Positions 12,870 through 22,694 of a DNA stretch of 64,000 bases are shown here, piece after piece; the stretch's first letter is position 1; every line of letters begins with the position of its first letter. Both the position numbers and the translations under genes were made by a program. This stretch comes from Musa acuminata AAA Group (Eukaryota > Streptophyta > Magnoliopsida > Zingiberales > Musaceae), in NCBI RefSeq assembly GCF_036884655.1, contig NC_088342.1:32851001-32915000 (forward strand). The letters run 5' to 3'. Under the pieces are notes generated by a model that was not told where the DNA came from, made no database searches, and was given only the letters and a program-made list of their open reading frames with translations.

Positions 12870-14424
12870 TGTTGAATCTCAGATTTTGATAATAAAACCA
12901 ATTGATAATGTTTATAATTTAATCTGTATTTTGAGTGACGGATGAAGCTTCGATCAGAGAGAGACAATTGAAGCAGTAAGAATCATGTTGGGTCGGAGCA
13001 AACATGTTAGAAGATTAGACGTCGGGCCAGAGGATCGGTCAACGTATCGGTAGAAGGCTTTGGGCTATGAATTCGGGCATCAGGCCAAGAAGAGCGGATA
13101 TTGTGCTAAGGATATCGAAGTTACGGAGGTCAACTAACCGATTGGGCAATAGGCCGCAAGAGAGGACGATGCGCCGAAGAATCGGACGAAGCGTCGATGA
13201 ACCAATGACATGCCGGACAACATGATTCAAGCTTTGTGATAATTGTCTAGATCAGAATTGGTTTTTCTGTGTGTATGATTAACTATGATAGCAAGGCATA
13301 AAGCAAAATAAAGTCCCGGAGTCAAGAACGTGATTTCTTTGGGAGTTCGAGAGTTCGTCGGAAGTCCAAACGTTCATCGGAAGTTCTGCCGGAATTAACC
13401 GAGAAGTCTTAAAGCTTACCAAAGTTGCTCATCGGAACTCACCAAGAAGATCGTCATGAAGTCCAGGAGCTTGCCGGGAGTCCGTCGGAACATTACCGAG
13501 AGATCATCGGAAGTTCGCCGGAAGATCACCGGAAGCTCGCCGGAAGAAACCTAAACTTATGGACTTTATTTAGCTTAGTAAATATCTTAAAATTTATAGT
13601 TAGCATATAATTAGAATTAGAGTTGGGCGTTTGGGTTGTGTTGGGCCAAGAGAAAGGCCCAAACAATGACCAAACAAGTGAAATCGTCGTGGCATAGTCT
13701 CTGAGATTGTGTTAGGAGATGGTACCTCCACTCTGAGCAGTGGTACTGCCTGCATAGTCTTCTAGGTGGTGGTACCACCAGACTGGGTGGTGGTACCACC
13801 CAATGTCAGGCTACAGGCGGTGGTATCGCCCGTACCCTAAAATTACAAGGGATTTAAATTTTGGCTCCATTTTCGAAGCCATTTGGGGTCTATAAATACC
13901 CTAGTTATTCTGCATAGAGAAGCAAGAAAAGTGAACAAAAACCCTATATTTCTAGAGTTGAAAACCCTTGTAAAGTATAGAGTCCCTACTAATAAAGTTT
14001 AGAGATCATTCTAAGGGAGAGTGTGAGGGAAGCTTTGTAAAAAGGTGGTGTAAAGATTCTCTCCTGAGCCTGCAAAAGGAGAATAGAGTTGTAAGAAAGA
14101 GGTTGATCTTTTCCTATTAAAGAAAGATCATTAGCGGATGCCGGTAGCCTCGATAGAATAGGAATCGACGGAGTGGATGTAGGTCACGACGACCGAACCA
14201 CTATAAAAACTTGGTTTGCATTTCTATTCTTGCTATTTACCTTCATTGCAAACTACTTACTTGCTTTACTTCCATTATATTTACTAATATGATTTCAAAA
14301 TTAACATCTCTCCGAAATGATTTTTGTCGAAATCGGTTTTAATCGAACGATGATTTTTTAAACTGATGTAATCTTTCTACTGCTCTAATTCACCCCTTCT
14401 CTTAGTGCTGACTCGTTCCTAATA
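12870..14424 (+). repeat. Sirevirus-like array LTR 1
   Basis: Begins TGTTGAATCTCAGATTTT and ends CCTAATA (mutated from CCTAACA). It contains CGG-rich short repeats at about 13320-13550, decayed palindromes such as GGTGGTGGTACCACC at 13770-13800, and a TATAAATA box near 13891. Confidence 0.8.
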
Positions 14425-14829
14425 GTTGGTATCAAAGCCATATTTTTCTCATTTGATTTAACACCTAAAGAGAAATGACTCTTTTTGGCTTTCAAGAGGG
14501 TCACTATCTCATTCGTCCTTTCTTGTTCAATGGGACGGACTACACATATTGAAAAACTCGAATGAGAGTTTTCTTTCTTTTGTTGGATTTGAATTTATGG
14601 AATGTTAACGAAAGTGGTTTTCGAATGTCTTCTCTTCTAATGAACCGTTTGAATGATTTGAAGAAAACACTTTTTATTTAAATGCTAGAGCTATAAATGC
14701 TCTATTTTGCGCTTTAGACAAAAAAAAATTCAATCGAATTTTTATGTCCAAAACGACTTTCGATATTTGGCATACTCATGAAATCACGCACGAAAGTACT
14801 ACTAGAGTTAAAGATTCTAAAGTCAATCT
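14425..14829 (+). pseudogene. Broken gag, 5' part (array internal 1)
   Basis: A primer site TTGGTATCAAAGCC follows the LTR. The gag ATG is at 14475 and the sequence follows the intact gag at 16399, but with stops (for example a TGA in place of the Trp codon in the TDYxxW motif) and frameshifts. It is cut at 14829 by the young element; the remainder resumes at 22096. Confidence 0.8.
14825..14829. repeat. Target-site duplication AATCT (left)
   Basis: AATCT directly precedes the TGTTGAATC start of the young element and recurs at 22091-22095 directly after its CCTAACA end. Confidence 0.9.
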
Positions 14830-15638
14830 TGTTGAATCTCGGATTTTGATGATGAAACTAATTGATTGTGTTTAAATGTTTGACTACATTTTGAGTGATA
14901 CAGGTCTACTCGATCAGGATTAGACAATTAACGCAGGAGGAATTGACGTTGCGTCGGAGGAGATCACGTCAGGATATTGGATGGCAGAAGGCTTCGGGCG
15001 TCGGGCATCGGGCCAAGAGCGGAATTGCGCCAAGGATATCGGCATTGTGGAGTTCAACCGCCGATTGGGCAACAAGCCGCAAGAGAGGACGATGCGCCGA
15101 AGAATCGGACGAAGCGCCAACCAATGACGTGCCGAGCAACAGAATGTCAATTCGCTTTATAATAATTGTCTAGATCGGAGTAGAGTTTTGGTTTGTGTGT
15201 GCAGGATTAACTACGATAACCAAAAAAACACAAAGCGAGAATACCGGAGTCAAGCTCGATGGACGTTTAAGAGACCGAAGAATCATCGGAGATGCTGCCG
15301 GAACCATCCGAGAAGAAATCGGGAACGTGTTGGAAGTTCGCCGAAGAAATCGTCGGAGGCTCGCGGAGATCACCAAGAAGGCTCGGCTACTCGTTAAAGT
15401 CATCATAAAGATTGGGAGCTTGCAGGGAGTCCGTCGGAAGAGTTCGTCGGAAAAGCTCGCCGGAACAAGACTCGACGTTCGCGGTTAAAAAACTTGCTTA
15501 GGATGTTTTTTTATGTAGTTCACCTGTAATTAGGATTAGGATTAAGAGATAATCCTATATCCTGGTTAGGGGCCAACTGGGGCCAAAATCAGATTTGGTT
15601 TGGGCGAAAAATAAGCCAAACCAATGAATCGGAAAGTC

Positions 15639-15780
15639 AGGCGGTGGAACCGCCTGGCTGGGCGGTGGCACCGCCCAGCACCCGAGTGCTGGGCGGTGAC
15701 ACCTCCTTGGCTGGGCGGTGGCACCGCCCAGCACCCGAACGCTGGGCGGTGGCACCGCCTGGCTGGGCGGTGGAACCGCC
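15639..15780. repeat. Cluster of GGCGGTGnnACCGCC palindromes in LTR
   Basis: Six copies of the 15-bp palindrome in about 140 bp, one of them degenerate (GGCGGTGACACCTCC near 15691). They are linked by CTGGCTGG or by CAGCACCCGA-type spacers. The same block recurs at 21381-21522 in the 3' LTR. Palindrome clusters near the promoter are a known Sirevirus LTR feature. Confidence 0.9.
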
Positions 15781-15841
15781 AGCACCGGGAACCCTAAGAG
15801 AATTCAAATTTTGGAGCCCAAAATTTGAATCCTCTTGAGGC

Positions 15842-15849
15842 CTATAAAT
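15842..15849 (+). promoter_or_regulatory. LTR TATA box
   Basis: TATAAATA just downstream of the palindrome cluster. It probably marks the U3/R boundary region that drives element transcription. Confidence 0.6.
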
Positions 15850-16350
15850 ACCCCTCAAATCTCAGCTGAGGTTACAACTTTTGAGAAGCATTTTGATTGA
15901 GAGAAAAGTCTTAGAAAGTCTTAGCAAGTCTTGTTTTCAATTTGCTAGAGAGTTCTCCTCCTTCTTTCTTATTGAAAATTTGTAAGAGGTTGAGCTGCTT
16001 GTAAAAGGTTGTAAGAGGGGTGTTTACCCTTCCATTTCAAGAGACTTGCTAGTGGAAGGTGGGAGCCTCATCGAAGAGGGGCCTCGCAAGTGGAGTAGGT
16101 CATTTGACCGAACCACTCTAAAAATCGGCGTAATCTCTGGTTTGCTTTTTATTATTGTCATTTACATTACTGCAAATCTTCTTACTGCTTTAGTTCCTTA
16201 TTACTCTTGCTGCGCAACTTTAAGAATACGCCTTCAAGTTAAATTTCTCAAGTTTCATTCTTAACGTACGAAAGATTTTACTAAAACCGAAGTTTTAATC
16301 CGCTGCACTAATTCACCCCCCCCTCTTAGTGCCGCTCCGATCCTAACAAG

Positions 16351-16363
16351 TGGTATCAGAGCC
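16351..16363 (+). other. Primer binding site of young element
   Basis: TGGTATCAGAGCC two bases after the 5' LTR; it is complementary to the 3' end of initiator methionine tRNA. Confidence 0.92.
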
Positions 16364-16398
16364 ACGGTTTTCTACTTTGGTTTAACACCCAAATAGAA

Positions 16399-17319
16399 AT
16401 GGCTCTTTATGGCTTTCAAGAGGGTCACTCTCTCATTCGTCCTCCCTTTTTCAATGGGACGGACTACACTTGTTGGAAAACTCGAATGAGAGTTTTCTTA
16501 CTTTCTTTGGATTTGAATTTATGGGACATAGTCGAAAATGGATTTGAAATGTCTTTTCTCCCAATGAACCATTGGAATGATTTGGAGAAGAAGATGTTTT
16601 CTTTAAATGCAAAGGCTATGAATGCCTTATATTGTGCACTTGACAAAAGTGAATTTAATCGCGTTTCGATGTGTGACTCGGCTTTTGATATTTGGAGAAC
16701 TCTAGAGGTCACTCATGAAGGCACTAGCCGAGTGAAAGAGTCCAAAATCAATATTCTTGTGCATTCTTACGAACTTTTCCGGATGAAACCAAGTGAGTCC
16801 ATTGGAGACATGTACACCCGGTTCACGGATGTCATCAATGGACTCAAAGCTCTTGGTAAAAGTTTTTCTAATTTTGAACTAGTCACTAAAATCTTAAGAT
16901 CCCTTCCAAAAAGTTGGGATCCAAAAGTTACGGCCATTCAAGAGGCCAAGGACCTTAAAACATTCCCTCTCGAAGAACTTATTGGGTCTCTAATGACCTA
17001 CGAAATGAACAATGTGACAAAAAAGAAACTCGAGAACAACCTTCCAAATGATAGGAAGGATTTGGGACATAGAACACATGAATACCACTCGAGCATAAGC
17101 TCAAGTGATGATGAACTTAAACTACAAATGAAACAAAAATTAAAAAGCAAAAAGAATGGAACTACTTGCTTTGAACGCAAGAAGAACAAAAGTTGGGATG
17201 AATTGAGCTCTTCCGAAGACGAGGAGAAAATCAAGAAAGGCGAGGTGGCAAACTATGCCTCACCCTCTTACAACAATGAGGTAATCAAAATCCCACTAAT
17301 TTATTTTGATATTACATAA
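16399..17319 (+). CDS. gag: Sirevirus-like Gag lacking the zinc knuckle (306 aa)
   Basis: Intact ORF starting 36 bases after the primer site; this ATG is in the same place as in both old copies. The N-terminal RPPFFNGTDYTCWKTRMRVF and the helical core to about residue 215 are copia Gag (UBN2-type) capsid-like sequence, which packages element RNA in cytoplasmic particles. Normally a CX2CX4HX4C knuckle would follow. Here only TTCFERKKNKSWDELSSSED remains, then an acidic tail ending VIKIPLIYFDIT and a stop. The older copies at 22482 and 26909 share the same shortened knuckle and the same ending, so it is ancestral to this family. RNA binding may instead rely on the Lys-rich segment near residues 245-262. 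Confidence 0.88.
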   Translation: MALYGFQEGHSLIRPPFFNGTDYTCWKTRMRVFLLSLDLNLWDIVENGFEMSFLPMNHWNDLEKKMFSLNAKAMNALYCALDKSEFNRVSMCDSAFDIWRTLEVTHEGTSRVKESKINILVHSYELFRMKPSESIGDMYTRFTDVINGLKALGKSFSNFELVTKILRSLPKSWDPKVTAIQEAKDLKTFPLEELIGSLMTYEMNNVTKKKLENNLPNDRKDLGHRTHEYHSSISSSDDELKLQMKQKLKSKKNGTTCFERKKNKSWDELSSSEDEEKIKKGEVANYASPSYNNEVIKIPLIYFDIT

Positions 17320-20049
17320 TACTTTCTTGAGTTATTTTTAATTTTGTTTAGGATTAATTTTCTTGAAAATTGCATGTGTTATGTTAATGCAGTAAAATGT
17401 TAGATATAAATCTAATTCTTATACACCTAGTAAGATTAATCTTATATATGTGCTTGAGAAGCAAGAATTTGTACTTTGACGATTTCCATATTGATTTTCA
17501 ATGACGATGCATGACTTTTGAATGGAAGGTTTTATGATTTTTTTTATGAACCTTATCTTTGGTTTTCAAACATGATGTATAGTTTTGACATATGAACAAA
17601 ATTTGAGCATGCTAAGATAAAGTTAATCATATAAATTAAAACTAAAGAAGTTTTAGTTATCTATAAGAATCATTCAAAATTATGTTCAATAAAAATGCAA
17701 AATGATGGAATGAAAATATTAAATGTTTTAATACCATTTTATGCATGAGATTTTAAAAGTTATACATAATGATCTTGATGGTTGTTATGAAGAAATTTGT
17801 TTTTCGATCCTAAATGATTGATGATATATATATATTTTTTGGCACAAAAAGGACAAAGGCATACTTATATGAAACAACTAAATAGATAAAAGTATTTTTC
17901 TTGAAAATTCTTGGTTTGATGAATCTATTTTATCATCTTTTTATGAATATCTTGAAAATGATTTTGATTTGATGATTTGAATTTGAATGAGCTTTATCTT
18001 GATTTTTCGAGATTTATAACTTGAGATTTACTCTATAAAAATCAAGATCTTGTATCCTCAATGTTCCTTTTTAGCATCTATTATCCAAATGAATTATGAT
18101 TGGTATCATTGCTATATTTCTTCTTATCGTGCACTAAAGAGAAAATTTTTCTAAATGAATCGTGATATTTCGGAACCACAATTCTTTTTATGATTCATAA
18201 TGAATTGAGAAATTTTATATGCTTGAATTAATATCTTATTCTAAGATTGAATGAATTTTATCTATATCATGATCTCCTAAGATTTTTTCTTGATTATTTA
18301 AGAGGAGATTTTTCAAAACAAAACGTGTCTTCTATTATTATCTTTTCATGATATGATTTTCATGCAATTCCTTGTACTCATGAAATATTTATCTCATCAC
18401 CCAATAACTCTTCTTGATATTCCTTATGTGATGAAACAAAATAATGCATGAAATTCAAATAAGAAGTTAATGATCATGCATGATAGGATGTAATGAATTT
18501 TGACATTTAGATACTATCATTTGAATAGCTATGATCATGTTGCCAAAATGATTTATCATGAATGCTTGAATATCATGTATGATATGCCGATATTGATGAT
18601 TGATTTATTTGTATCATGCATGAAAAATAAAAGATATAGTTTTGAAATTGTGCATGTTCGAATTTGAAAATATGATGATGCATAATGATTAAATTGTGCA
18701 ATGAAAATATTAAACATTTTGAAACCATGTTTTAGTGTCATGCATAATGATCATGCTTAATAAATTTCGAAATTATGGATGATGAATCTTTTACGATTTA
18801 TGGATCATTGATTTTTACCATAATCAAAGTACCTTATTGATTTTTGTTGTAATAAATCTTACTCTTTCGGTTTTAAACATGATAAATGTTTTTATTTGGT
18901 ATAAATGAAACAAAATCATATGTTTTGAAATAATCGAAAAGAGGATAACATTCTTGAAAATTATTTTGCTCAATCTTATTGATTTTGATGAATCCATTTG
19001 TATCATCTTTGTGAATCTCTTGGATTTTGATAATGATTTTGATGATTTAAATTTGAATAATTTTTTATTGAAATCATGATCTTGATCTCTTGAAATTCAT
19101 AACATGAAATCCTTTATGAATCAACATTTTCTTTTCTATTTAAAAGGAGATTTGTCGAAATGTTTCATAGTCTTTTAGTATTCATAATCTTGACAATTAT
19201 GTTTTGAAACTTTATGTAAACCAAGAATGTTCATCATGATTCTCTCTTTGAATATTTAAAGAGGAGAATTTTCTAGATGGTTCATGATTTTGATGATTGA
19301 ATATTTGATATGCATGAATTGAGATCTTGCTCTCCTACCACTCTTTTTGCTATTCACCAAAAGGAAGACTAATTCTAATAAACCATGATATGCTATATGA
19401 ATTTTATTGTATTCATGTAGTAAGATCTCATCACTAATTTTTGTTTATATTCCTTCATGTGATGATATGAATGTATGAAACACTTATGATATGATTTTTT
19501 TTATACAATTCCATGTATTCGTGAAATATTAATCTCATCACCCAATTAATTCCTCTTGATACTCCTAATGTGATGAAGTGAAATTATGCATGAAATACAA
19601 ATGGGGATAAGTTTTTGGTAGGATATAATTTGACAAATTGATACCATCATGATATGAAACATTTATGATTTGCAATGATATATGCAATACTTGTGCTTTC
19701 TAATTATGATGTGATGTATTACATATGATGTAAATCATGATTTAAAATACTATGAGTTGTTGCTAAAATGATGTATTATAAATATTGATTTAATGTTTTG
19801 TATCATGAATACTCTAAATGATGAATATTTGATATCATGATCAAAATGTTGACAAATAGTTAAAAATTTTAGTATCATGTATGATATCCTTATAATGGTG
19901 ATCGATTTATTCAATATCATGCATAAATGAATATAAGGTTTTTGAAAATGTGCATATTCTAATTTGAAAATATGATGATGCACAATTAAGATTGATACTT
20001 ACCTTTGTCATAATTGATGTAATGGGTCTTCCCTTCTTTTTGACAATGA

Positions 20050-20062
20050 CAAAGGGGGAGAT
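20050..20062 (+). other. Upstream polypurine tract 1
   Basis: CAAAGGGGGAGA, the typical Sirevirus polypurine motif, more than 500 bases before the LTR. Extra tracts upstream of the functional one are a described Sirevirus trait. Confidence 0.65.
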
Positions 20063-20347
20063 AGCTTGCTTGCACAAGTCAAGAAGATACAAAAACTTGA
20101 TTACTTGCTTGCCTATCTTAAGTAGCAAAGATTGCTAACTTGCTTATTTCAAGAAGCAAAAGTTGTCTTCTTGAACATCATTATCTTGCCCATCTCAAGA
20201 AGCAAGTGTTGAATTGCCATGATTGAACTTAAGAATCTTGCTATACTTTTGTGCTTATATGTTGTGATGAAAATCTAGCTTTATGTTGCAAAAACTTGCA
20301 TATCTTTTAAAATAGCTAGAGCTACTTCTCCTTTTTGTTGATGACAT

Positions 20348-20357
20348 AGGGGGAGAA
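20348..20357 (+). other. Upstream polypurine tract 2
   Basis: TAGGGGGAGA within TTGATGACATAGGGGG; a matching tract (GACAAAGGGGGAGAAGTA) lies at the same place in the older copy near 24510. Confidence 0.6.
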
Positions 20358-20444
20358 GTATATTGATGACTTCATGCATTGAATTAAATATTATATATTT
20401 GCATGATAGTTTAAATGTTTTTCATAACATGTGATGAATGTTAC

Positions 20445-20530
20445 TTGGATTTGGGATAATCCAAGTGTTCTATCAATGGCATATTGATAGGGGGAGTTTA
20501 GTTAAACTCCGGGGAGTTAAGGTTAACTCC
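20445..20530 (+). other. Four adjacent stem-loops before the 3' LTR
   Basis: Perfect stems in series: TTGGATT/AATCCAA (20445-20464), CTATCAAT/ATTGATAG (20470-20490), GGAGTTTA/TAAACTCC (20493-20510) and GGAGTTAA/TTAACTCC (20513-20530). The same series, with small changes, stands at 24566-24650 and 29158-29241. It is followed within 30 bases by the final polypurine tract. Confidence 0.85.
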
Positions 20531-20557
20531 GTTAGTCATCAATTAGTTGTCATCATC

Positions 20558-20570
20558 AAAAAGGGGGAGA
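20558..20570 (+). other. Final polypurine tract
   Basis: AAAAAGGGGGAGA ends one base before the 3' LTR at 20572, the expected plus-strand primer. Confidence 0.9.
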
Positions 20571-20571
20571 T

Positions 20572-22090
20572 TGTTGAATCTCGGATTTTGATGATGAAAC
20601 TAATTGATTGTGTTTAAATGTTTGACTACATTTTGAGTGATACAGGTCTACTCGATCAGGATTAGACAATTAACGCAGGAGGAATTGACGTTGCGTCGGA
20701 GGAGATCACGTCAGGATATTGGATGGCAGAAGGCTTCGGGCGTCGGGCATCGGGCCAAGAGCGGAATTGCGCCAAGGATATCGGCATTGTGGAGTTCAAC
20801 CGCCGATTGGGCAACAAGCCGCAAGAGAGGACGATGCGCCGAAGAATCGGACGAAGCGCCAACCAATGACGTGCCGAGCAACAGAATGTCAATTCGCTTT
20901 ATAATAATTGTCTAGATCGGAGTAGAGTTTTGGTTTGTGTGTGCAGGATTAACTACGATAACCAAAAAAACACAAAGCGAGAATACCGGAGTCAAGCTCG
21001 ATGGACGTTTAAGAGACCGAAGAATCATCGGAGATGCTGCCGGAACCATCCGAGAAGAAATCGGGAACGTGTTGGAAGTTCGCCGAAGAAATCGTCGGAG
21101 GCTCGCGGAGATCACCAAGAAGGCTCGGCTACTCGTTAAAGTCATCATAAAGATTGGGAGCTTGCAGGGAGTCCGTCGGAAGAGTTCGTCGGAAAAGCTC
21201 GCCGGAACAAGACTCGACGTTCGCGGTTAAAAAACTTGCTTAGGATGTTTTTTTATGTAGTTCACCTGTAATTAGGATTAGGATTAAGAGATAATCCTAT
21301 ATCCTGGTTAGGGGCCAACTGGGGCCAAAATCAGATTTGGTTTGGGCGAAAAATAAGCCAAACCAATGAATCGGAAAGTCAGGCGGTGGAACCGCCTGGC
21401 TGGGCGGTGGCACCGCCCAGCACCCGAGTGCTGGGCGGTGACACCTCCTTGGCTGGGCGGTGGCACCGCCCAGCACCCGAACGCTGGGCGGTGGCACCGC
21501 CTGGCTGGGCGGTGGAACCGCCAGCACCGGGAACCCTAAGAGAATTCAAATTTTGGAGCCCAAAATTTGAATCCTCTTGAGGCCTATAAATACCCCTCAA
21601 ATCTCAGCTGAGGTTACAACTTTTGAGAAGCATTTTGATTGAGAGAAAAGTCTTAGAAAGTCTTAGCAAGTCTTGTTTTCAATTTGCTAGAGAGTTCTCC
21701 TCCTTCTTTCTTATTGAAAATTTGTAAGAGGTTGAGCTGCTTGTAAAAGGTTGTAAGAGGGGTGTTTACCCTTCCATTTCAAGAGACTTGCTAGTGGAAG
21801 GTGGGAGCCTCATCGAAGAGGGGCCTCGCAAGTGGAGTAGGTCATTTGACCGAACCACTCTAAAAATCGGCGTAATCTCTGGTTTGCTTTTTATTATTGT
21901 CATTTACATTACTGCAAATCTTCTTACTGCTTTAGTTCCTTATTACTCTTGCTGCGCAACTTTAAGAATACGCCTTCAAGTTAAATTTCTCAAGTTTCAT
22001 TCTTAACGTACGAAAGATTTTACTAAAACCGAAGTTTTAATCCGCTGCACTAATTCACCCCCCCCTCTTAGTGCCGCTCCGATCCTAACA
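20572..22090 (+). repeat. 3' LTR of young element
   Basis: 1519 bp, offset 5742 from the 5' LTR, with no difference found by eye. It ends CCTAACA and is followed by the target duplication AATCT. Confidence 0.95.
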
Positions 22091-22095
22091 AATCT
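22091..22095. repeat. Target-site duplication AATCT (right)
   Basis: Matches 14825-14829 exactly. Confidence 0.9.
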
Positions 22096-22694
22096 TTTAA
22101 TGCACGATTTTGAACTATTTCGAATGAAGCCGAGTGAAACCATTGTTGACAAGTACACCCGTTTGACGGATGTCGTCAATAGTTTAAAAGCAATTGGCAA
22201 ATATTTTTTAAAATTTGAAATTATTAATAAAGTTTTACGATCACTTTCTAAAAATTAGGATTCGAAAGTAACGATAATACAATAATCAAAAGATTTGAAC
22301 TATTTTTCAATTGAAGAATTAATTAGGTCTTTAATGACCTATAAAATGAGTTTTATGACACATGTGGCACAAAACGAACTTGAGAGTAACCTTCCGAAGA
22401 ACAAGAAGGATTTCGGACTAAGAACAATCGAAGACTACTCAAGCATAAGCTTTAAGTGATGATAAACTTGAACTCCTCACTATGGAATTTAAAAAGTTCA
22501 TGAAACAAAAATTAAAGAATAAAAAGAACGTAACTATTTGCTATGAACGTAAGAAGAGGGAACCACTTTGGGACAAATCGAGCTCATCCGAAGATGATGA
22601 GAAAATCAATAAATGCGAGGTGGCAAATTACGCCTTAACGGCTTTCGACGATGAGGTAATCAAAATGCCCTTAGTTTACTTTGAAATTATATAA
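22096..22694 (+). pseudogene. Broken gag, 3' part (array internal 1)
   Basis: Continues the gag interrupted at 14829 (FNELFRMKPSE-type segment, then the helical core) with stops and frameshifts. The tail at 22482-22694 is open and shows the knuckle-less CYERKKREPLWDKSSSSEDD followed by VIKMPLVYFEII and a stop. Confidence 0.8.

Larger units (their letters stand above)
14830..16348 (+). repeat. 5' LTR of young element
   Basis: 1519 bp, from TGTTGAATC to CCTAACA. It contains a GC-rich palindrome cluster (15639-15780), TATAAATA at 15842-15849 as the likely core promoter, and a CGG-rich zone at about 15290-15480. Confidence 0.95.
17320..20571 (+). other. Long AT-rich non-coding internal region of young element
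   Basis: 3.25 kb with no coding frame. It consists of loosely repeated modules rich in ATGATG, ATGCATGA and TTTGATGATTTGAATTTGAA; similar passages occur near 17930-18010 and 19010-19080, and near 17670-17790 and 18650-18750. Toward the 3' end come CTTGCTT/TCAAGAAGCAAA modules (20060-20220), several AGGGGGAG tracts and a hairpin cluster. It occupies the place of pol. Confidence 0.8.
14830..22090 (+). mobile_element. Young Sirevirus-like non-autonomous LTR element, gag only
   Basis: A 7261-bp element with 1519-bp LTRs (14830-16348 and 20572-22090), TG...CA ends, a perfect 5-bp target duplication, a canonical primer site, an open gag and a final polypurine tract. Everything between gag and the 3' LTR is AT-rich and non-coding, and no protease, integrase, reverse transcriptase or RNase H motif is found on either strand. 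The two LTRs look identical by eye and all short reading frames in them match. This points to a recent insertion that must have used enzymes from another element. The Sirevirus-like label rests on the Gag type, CpG palindromes in the LTR and multiple polypurine tracts. Confidence 0.9.

Noticed and set aside
13039..13230. Minus-strand ORF similar to those at 14920 and 20662
   Set aside because: All are antisense readings of the same CG-rich LTR segment, with no protein family features.
14895..16264. Several overlapping ORFs of 60-97 codons in the young LTR, repeated at 20637-22006
   Set aside because: They lie in an LTR, overlap on both strands, and their Pro/Gly/Trp-rich pieces come from the palindromes. 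Identity between copies reflects LTR identity, not coding constraint.
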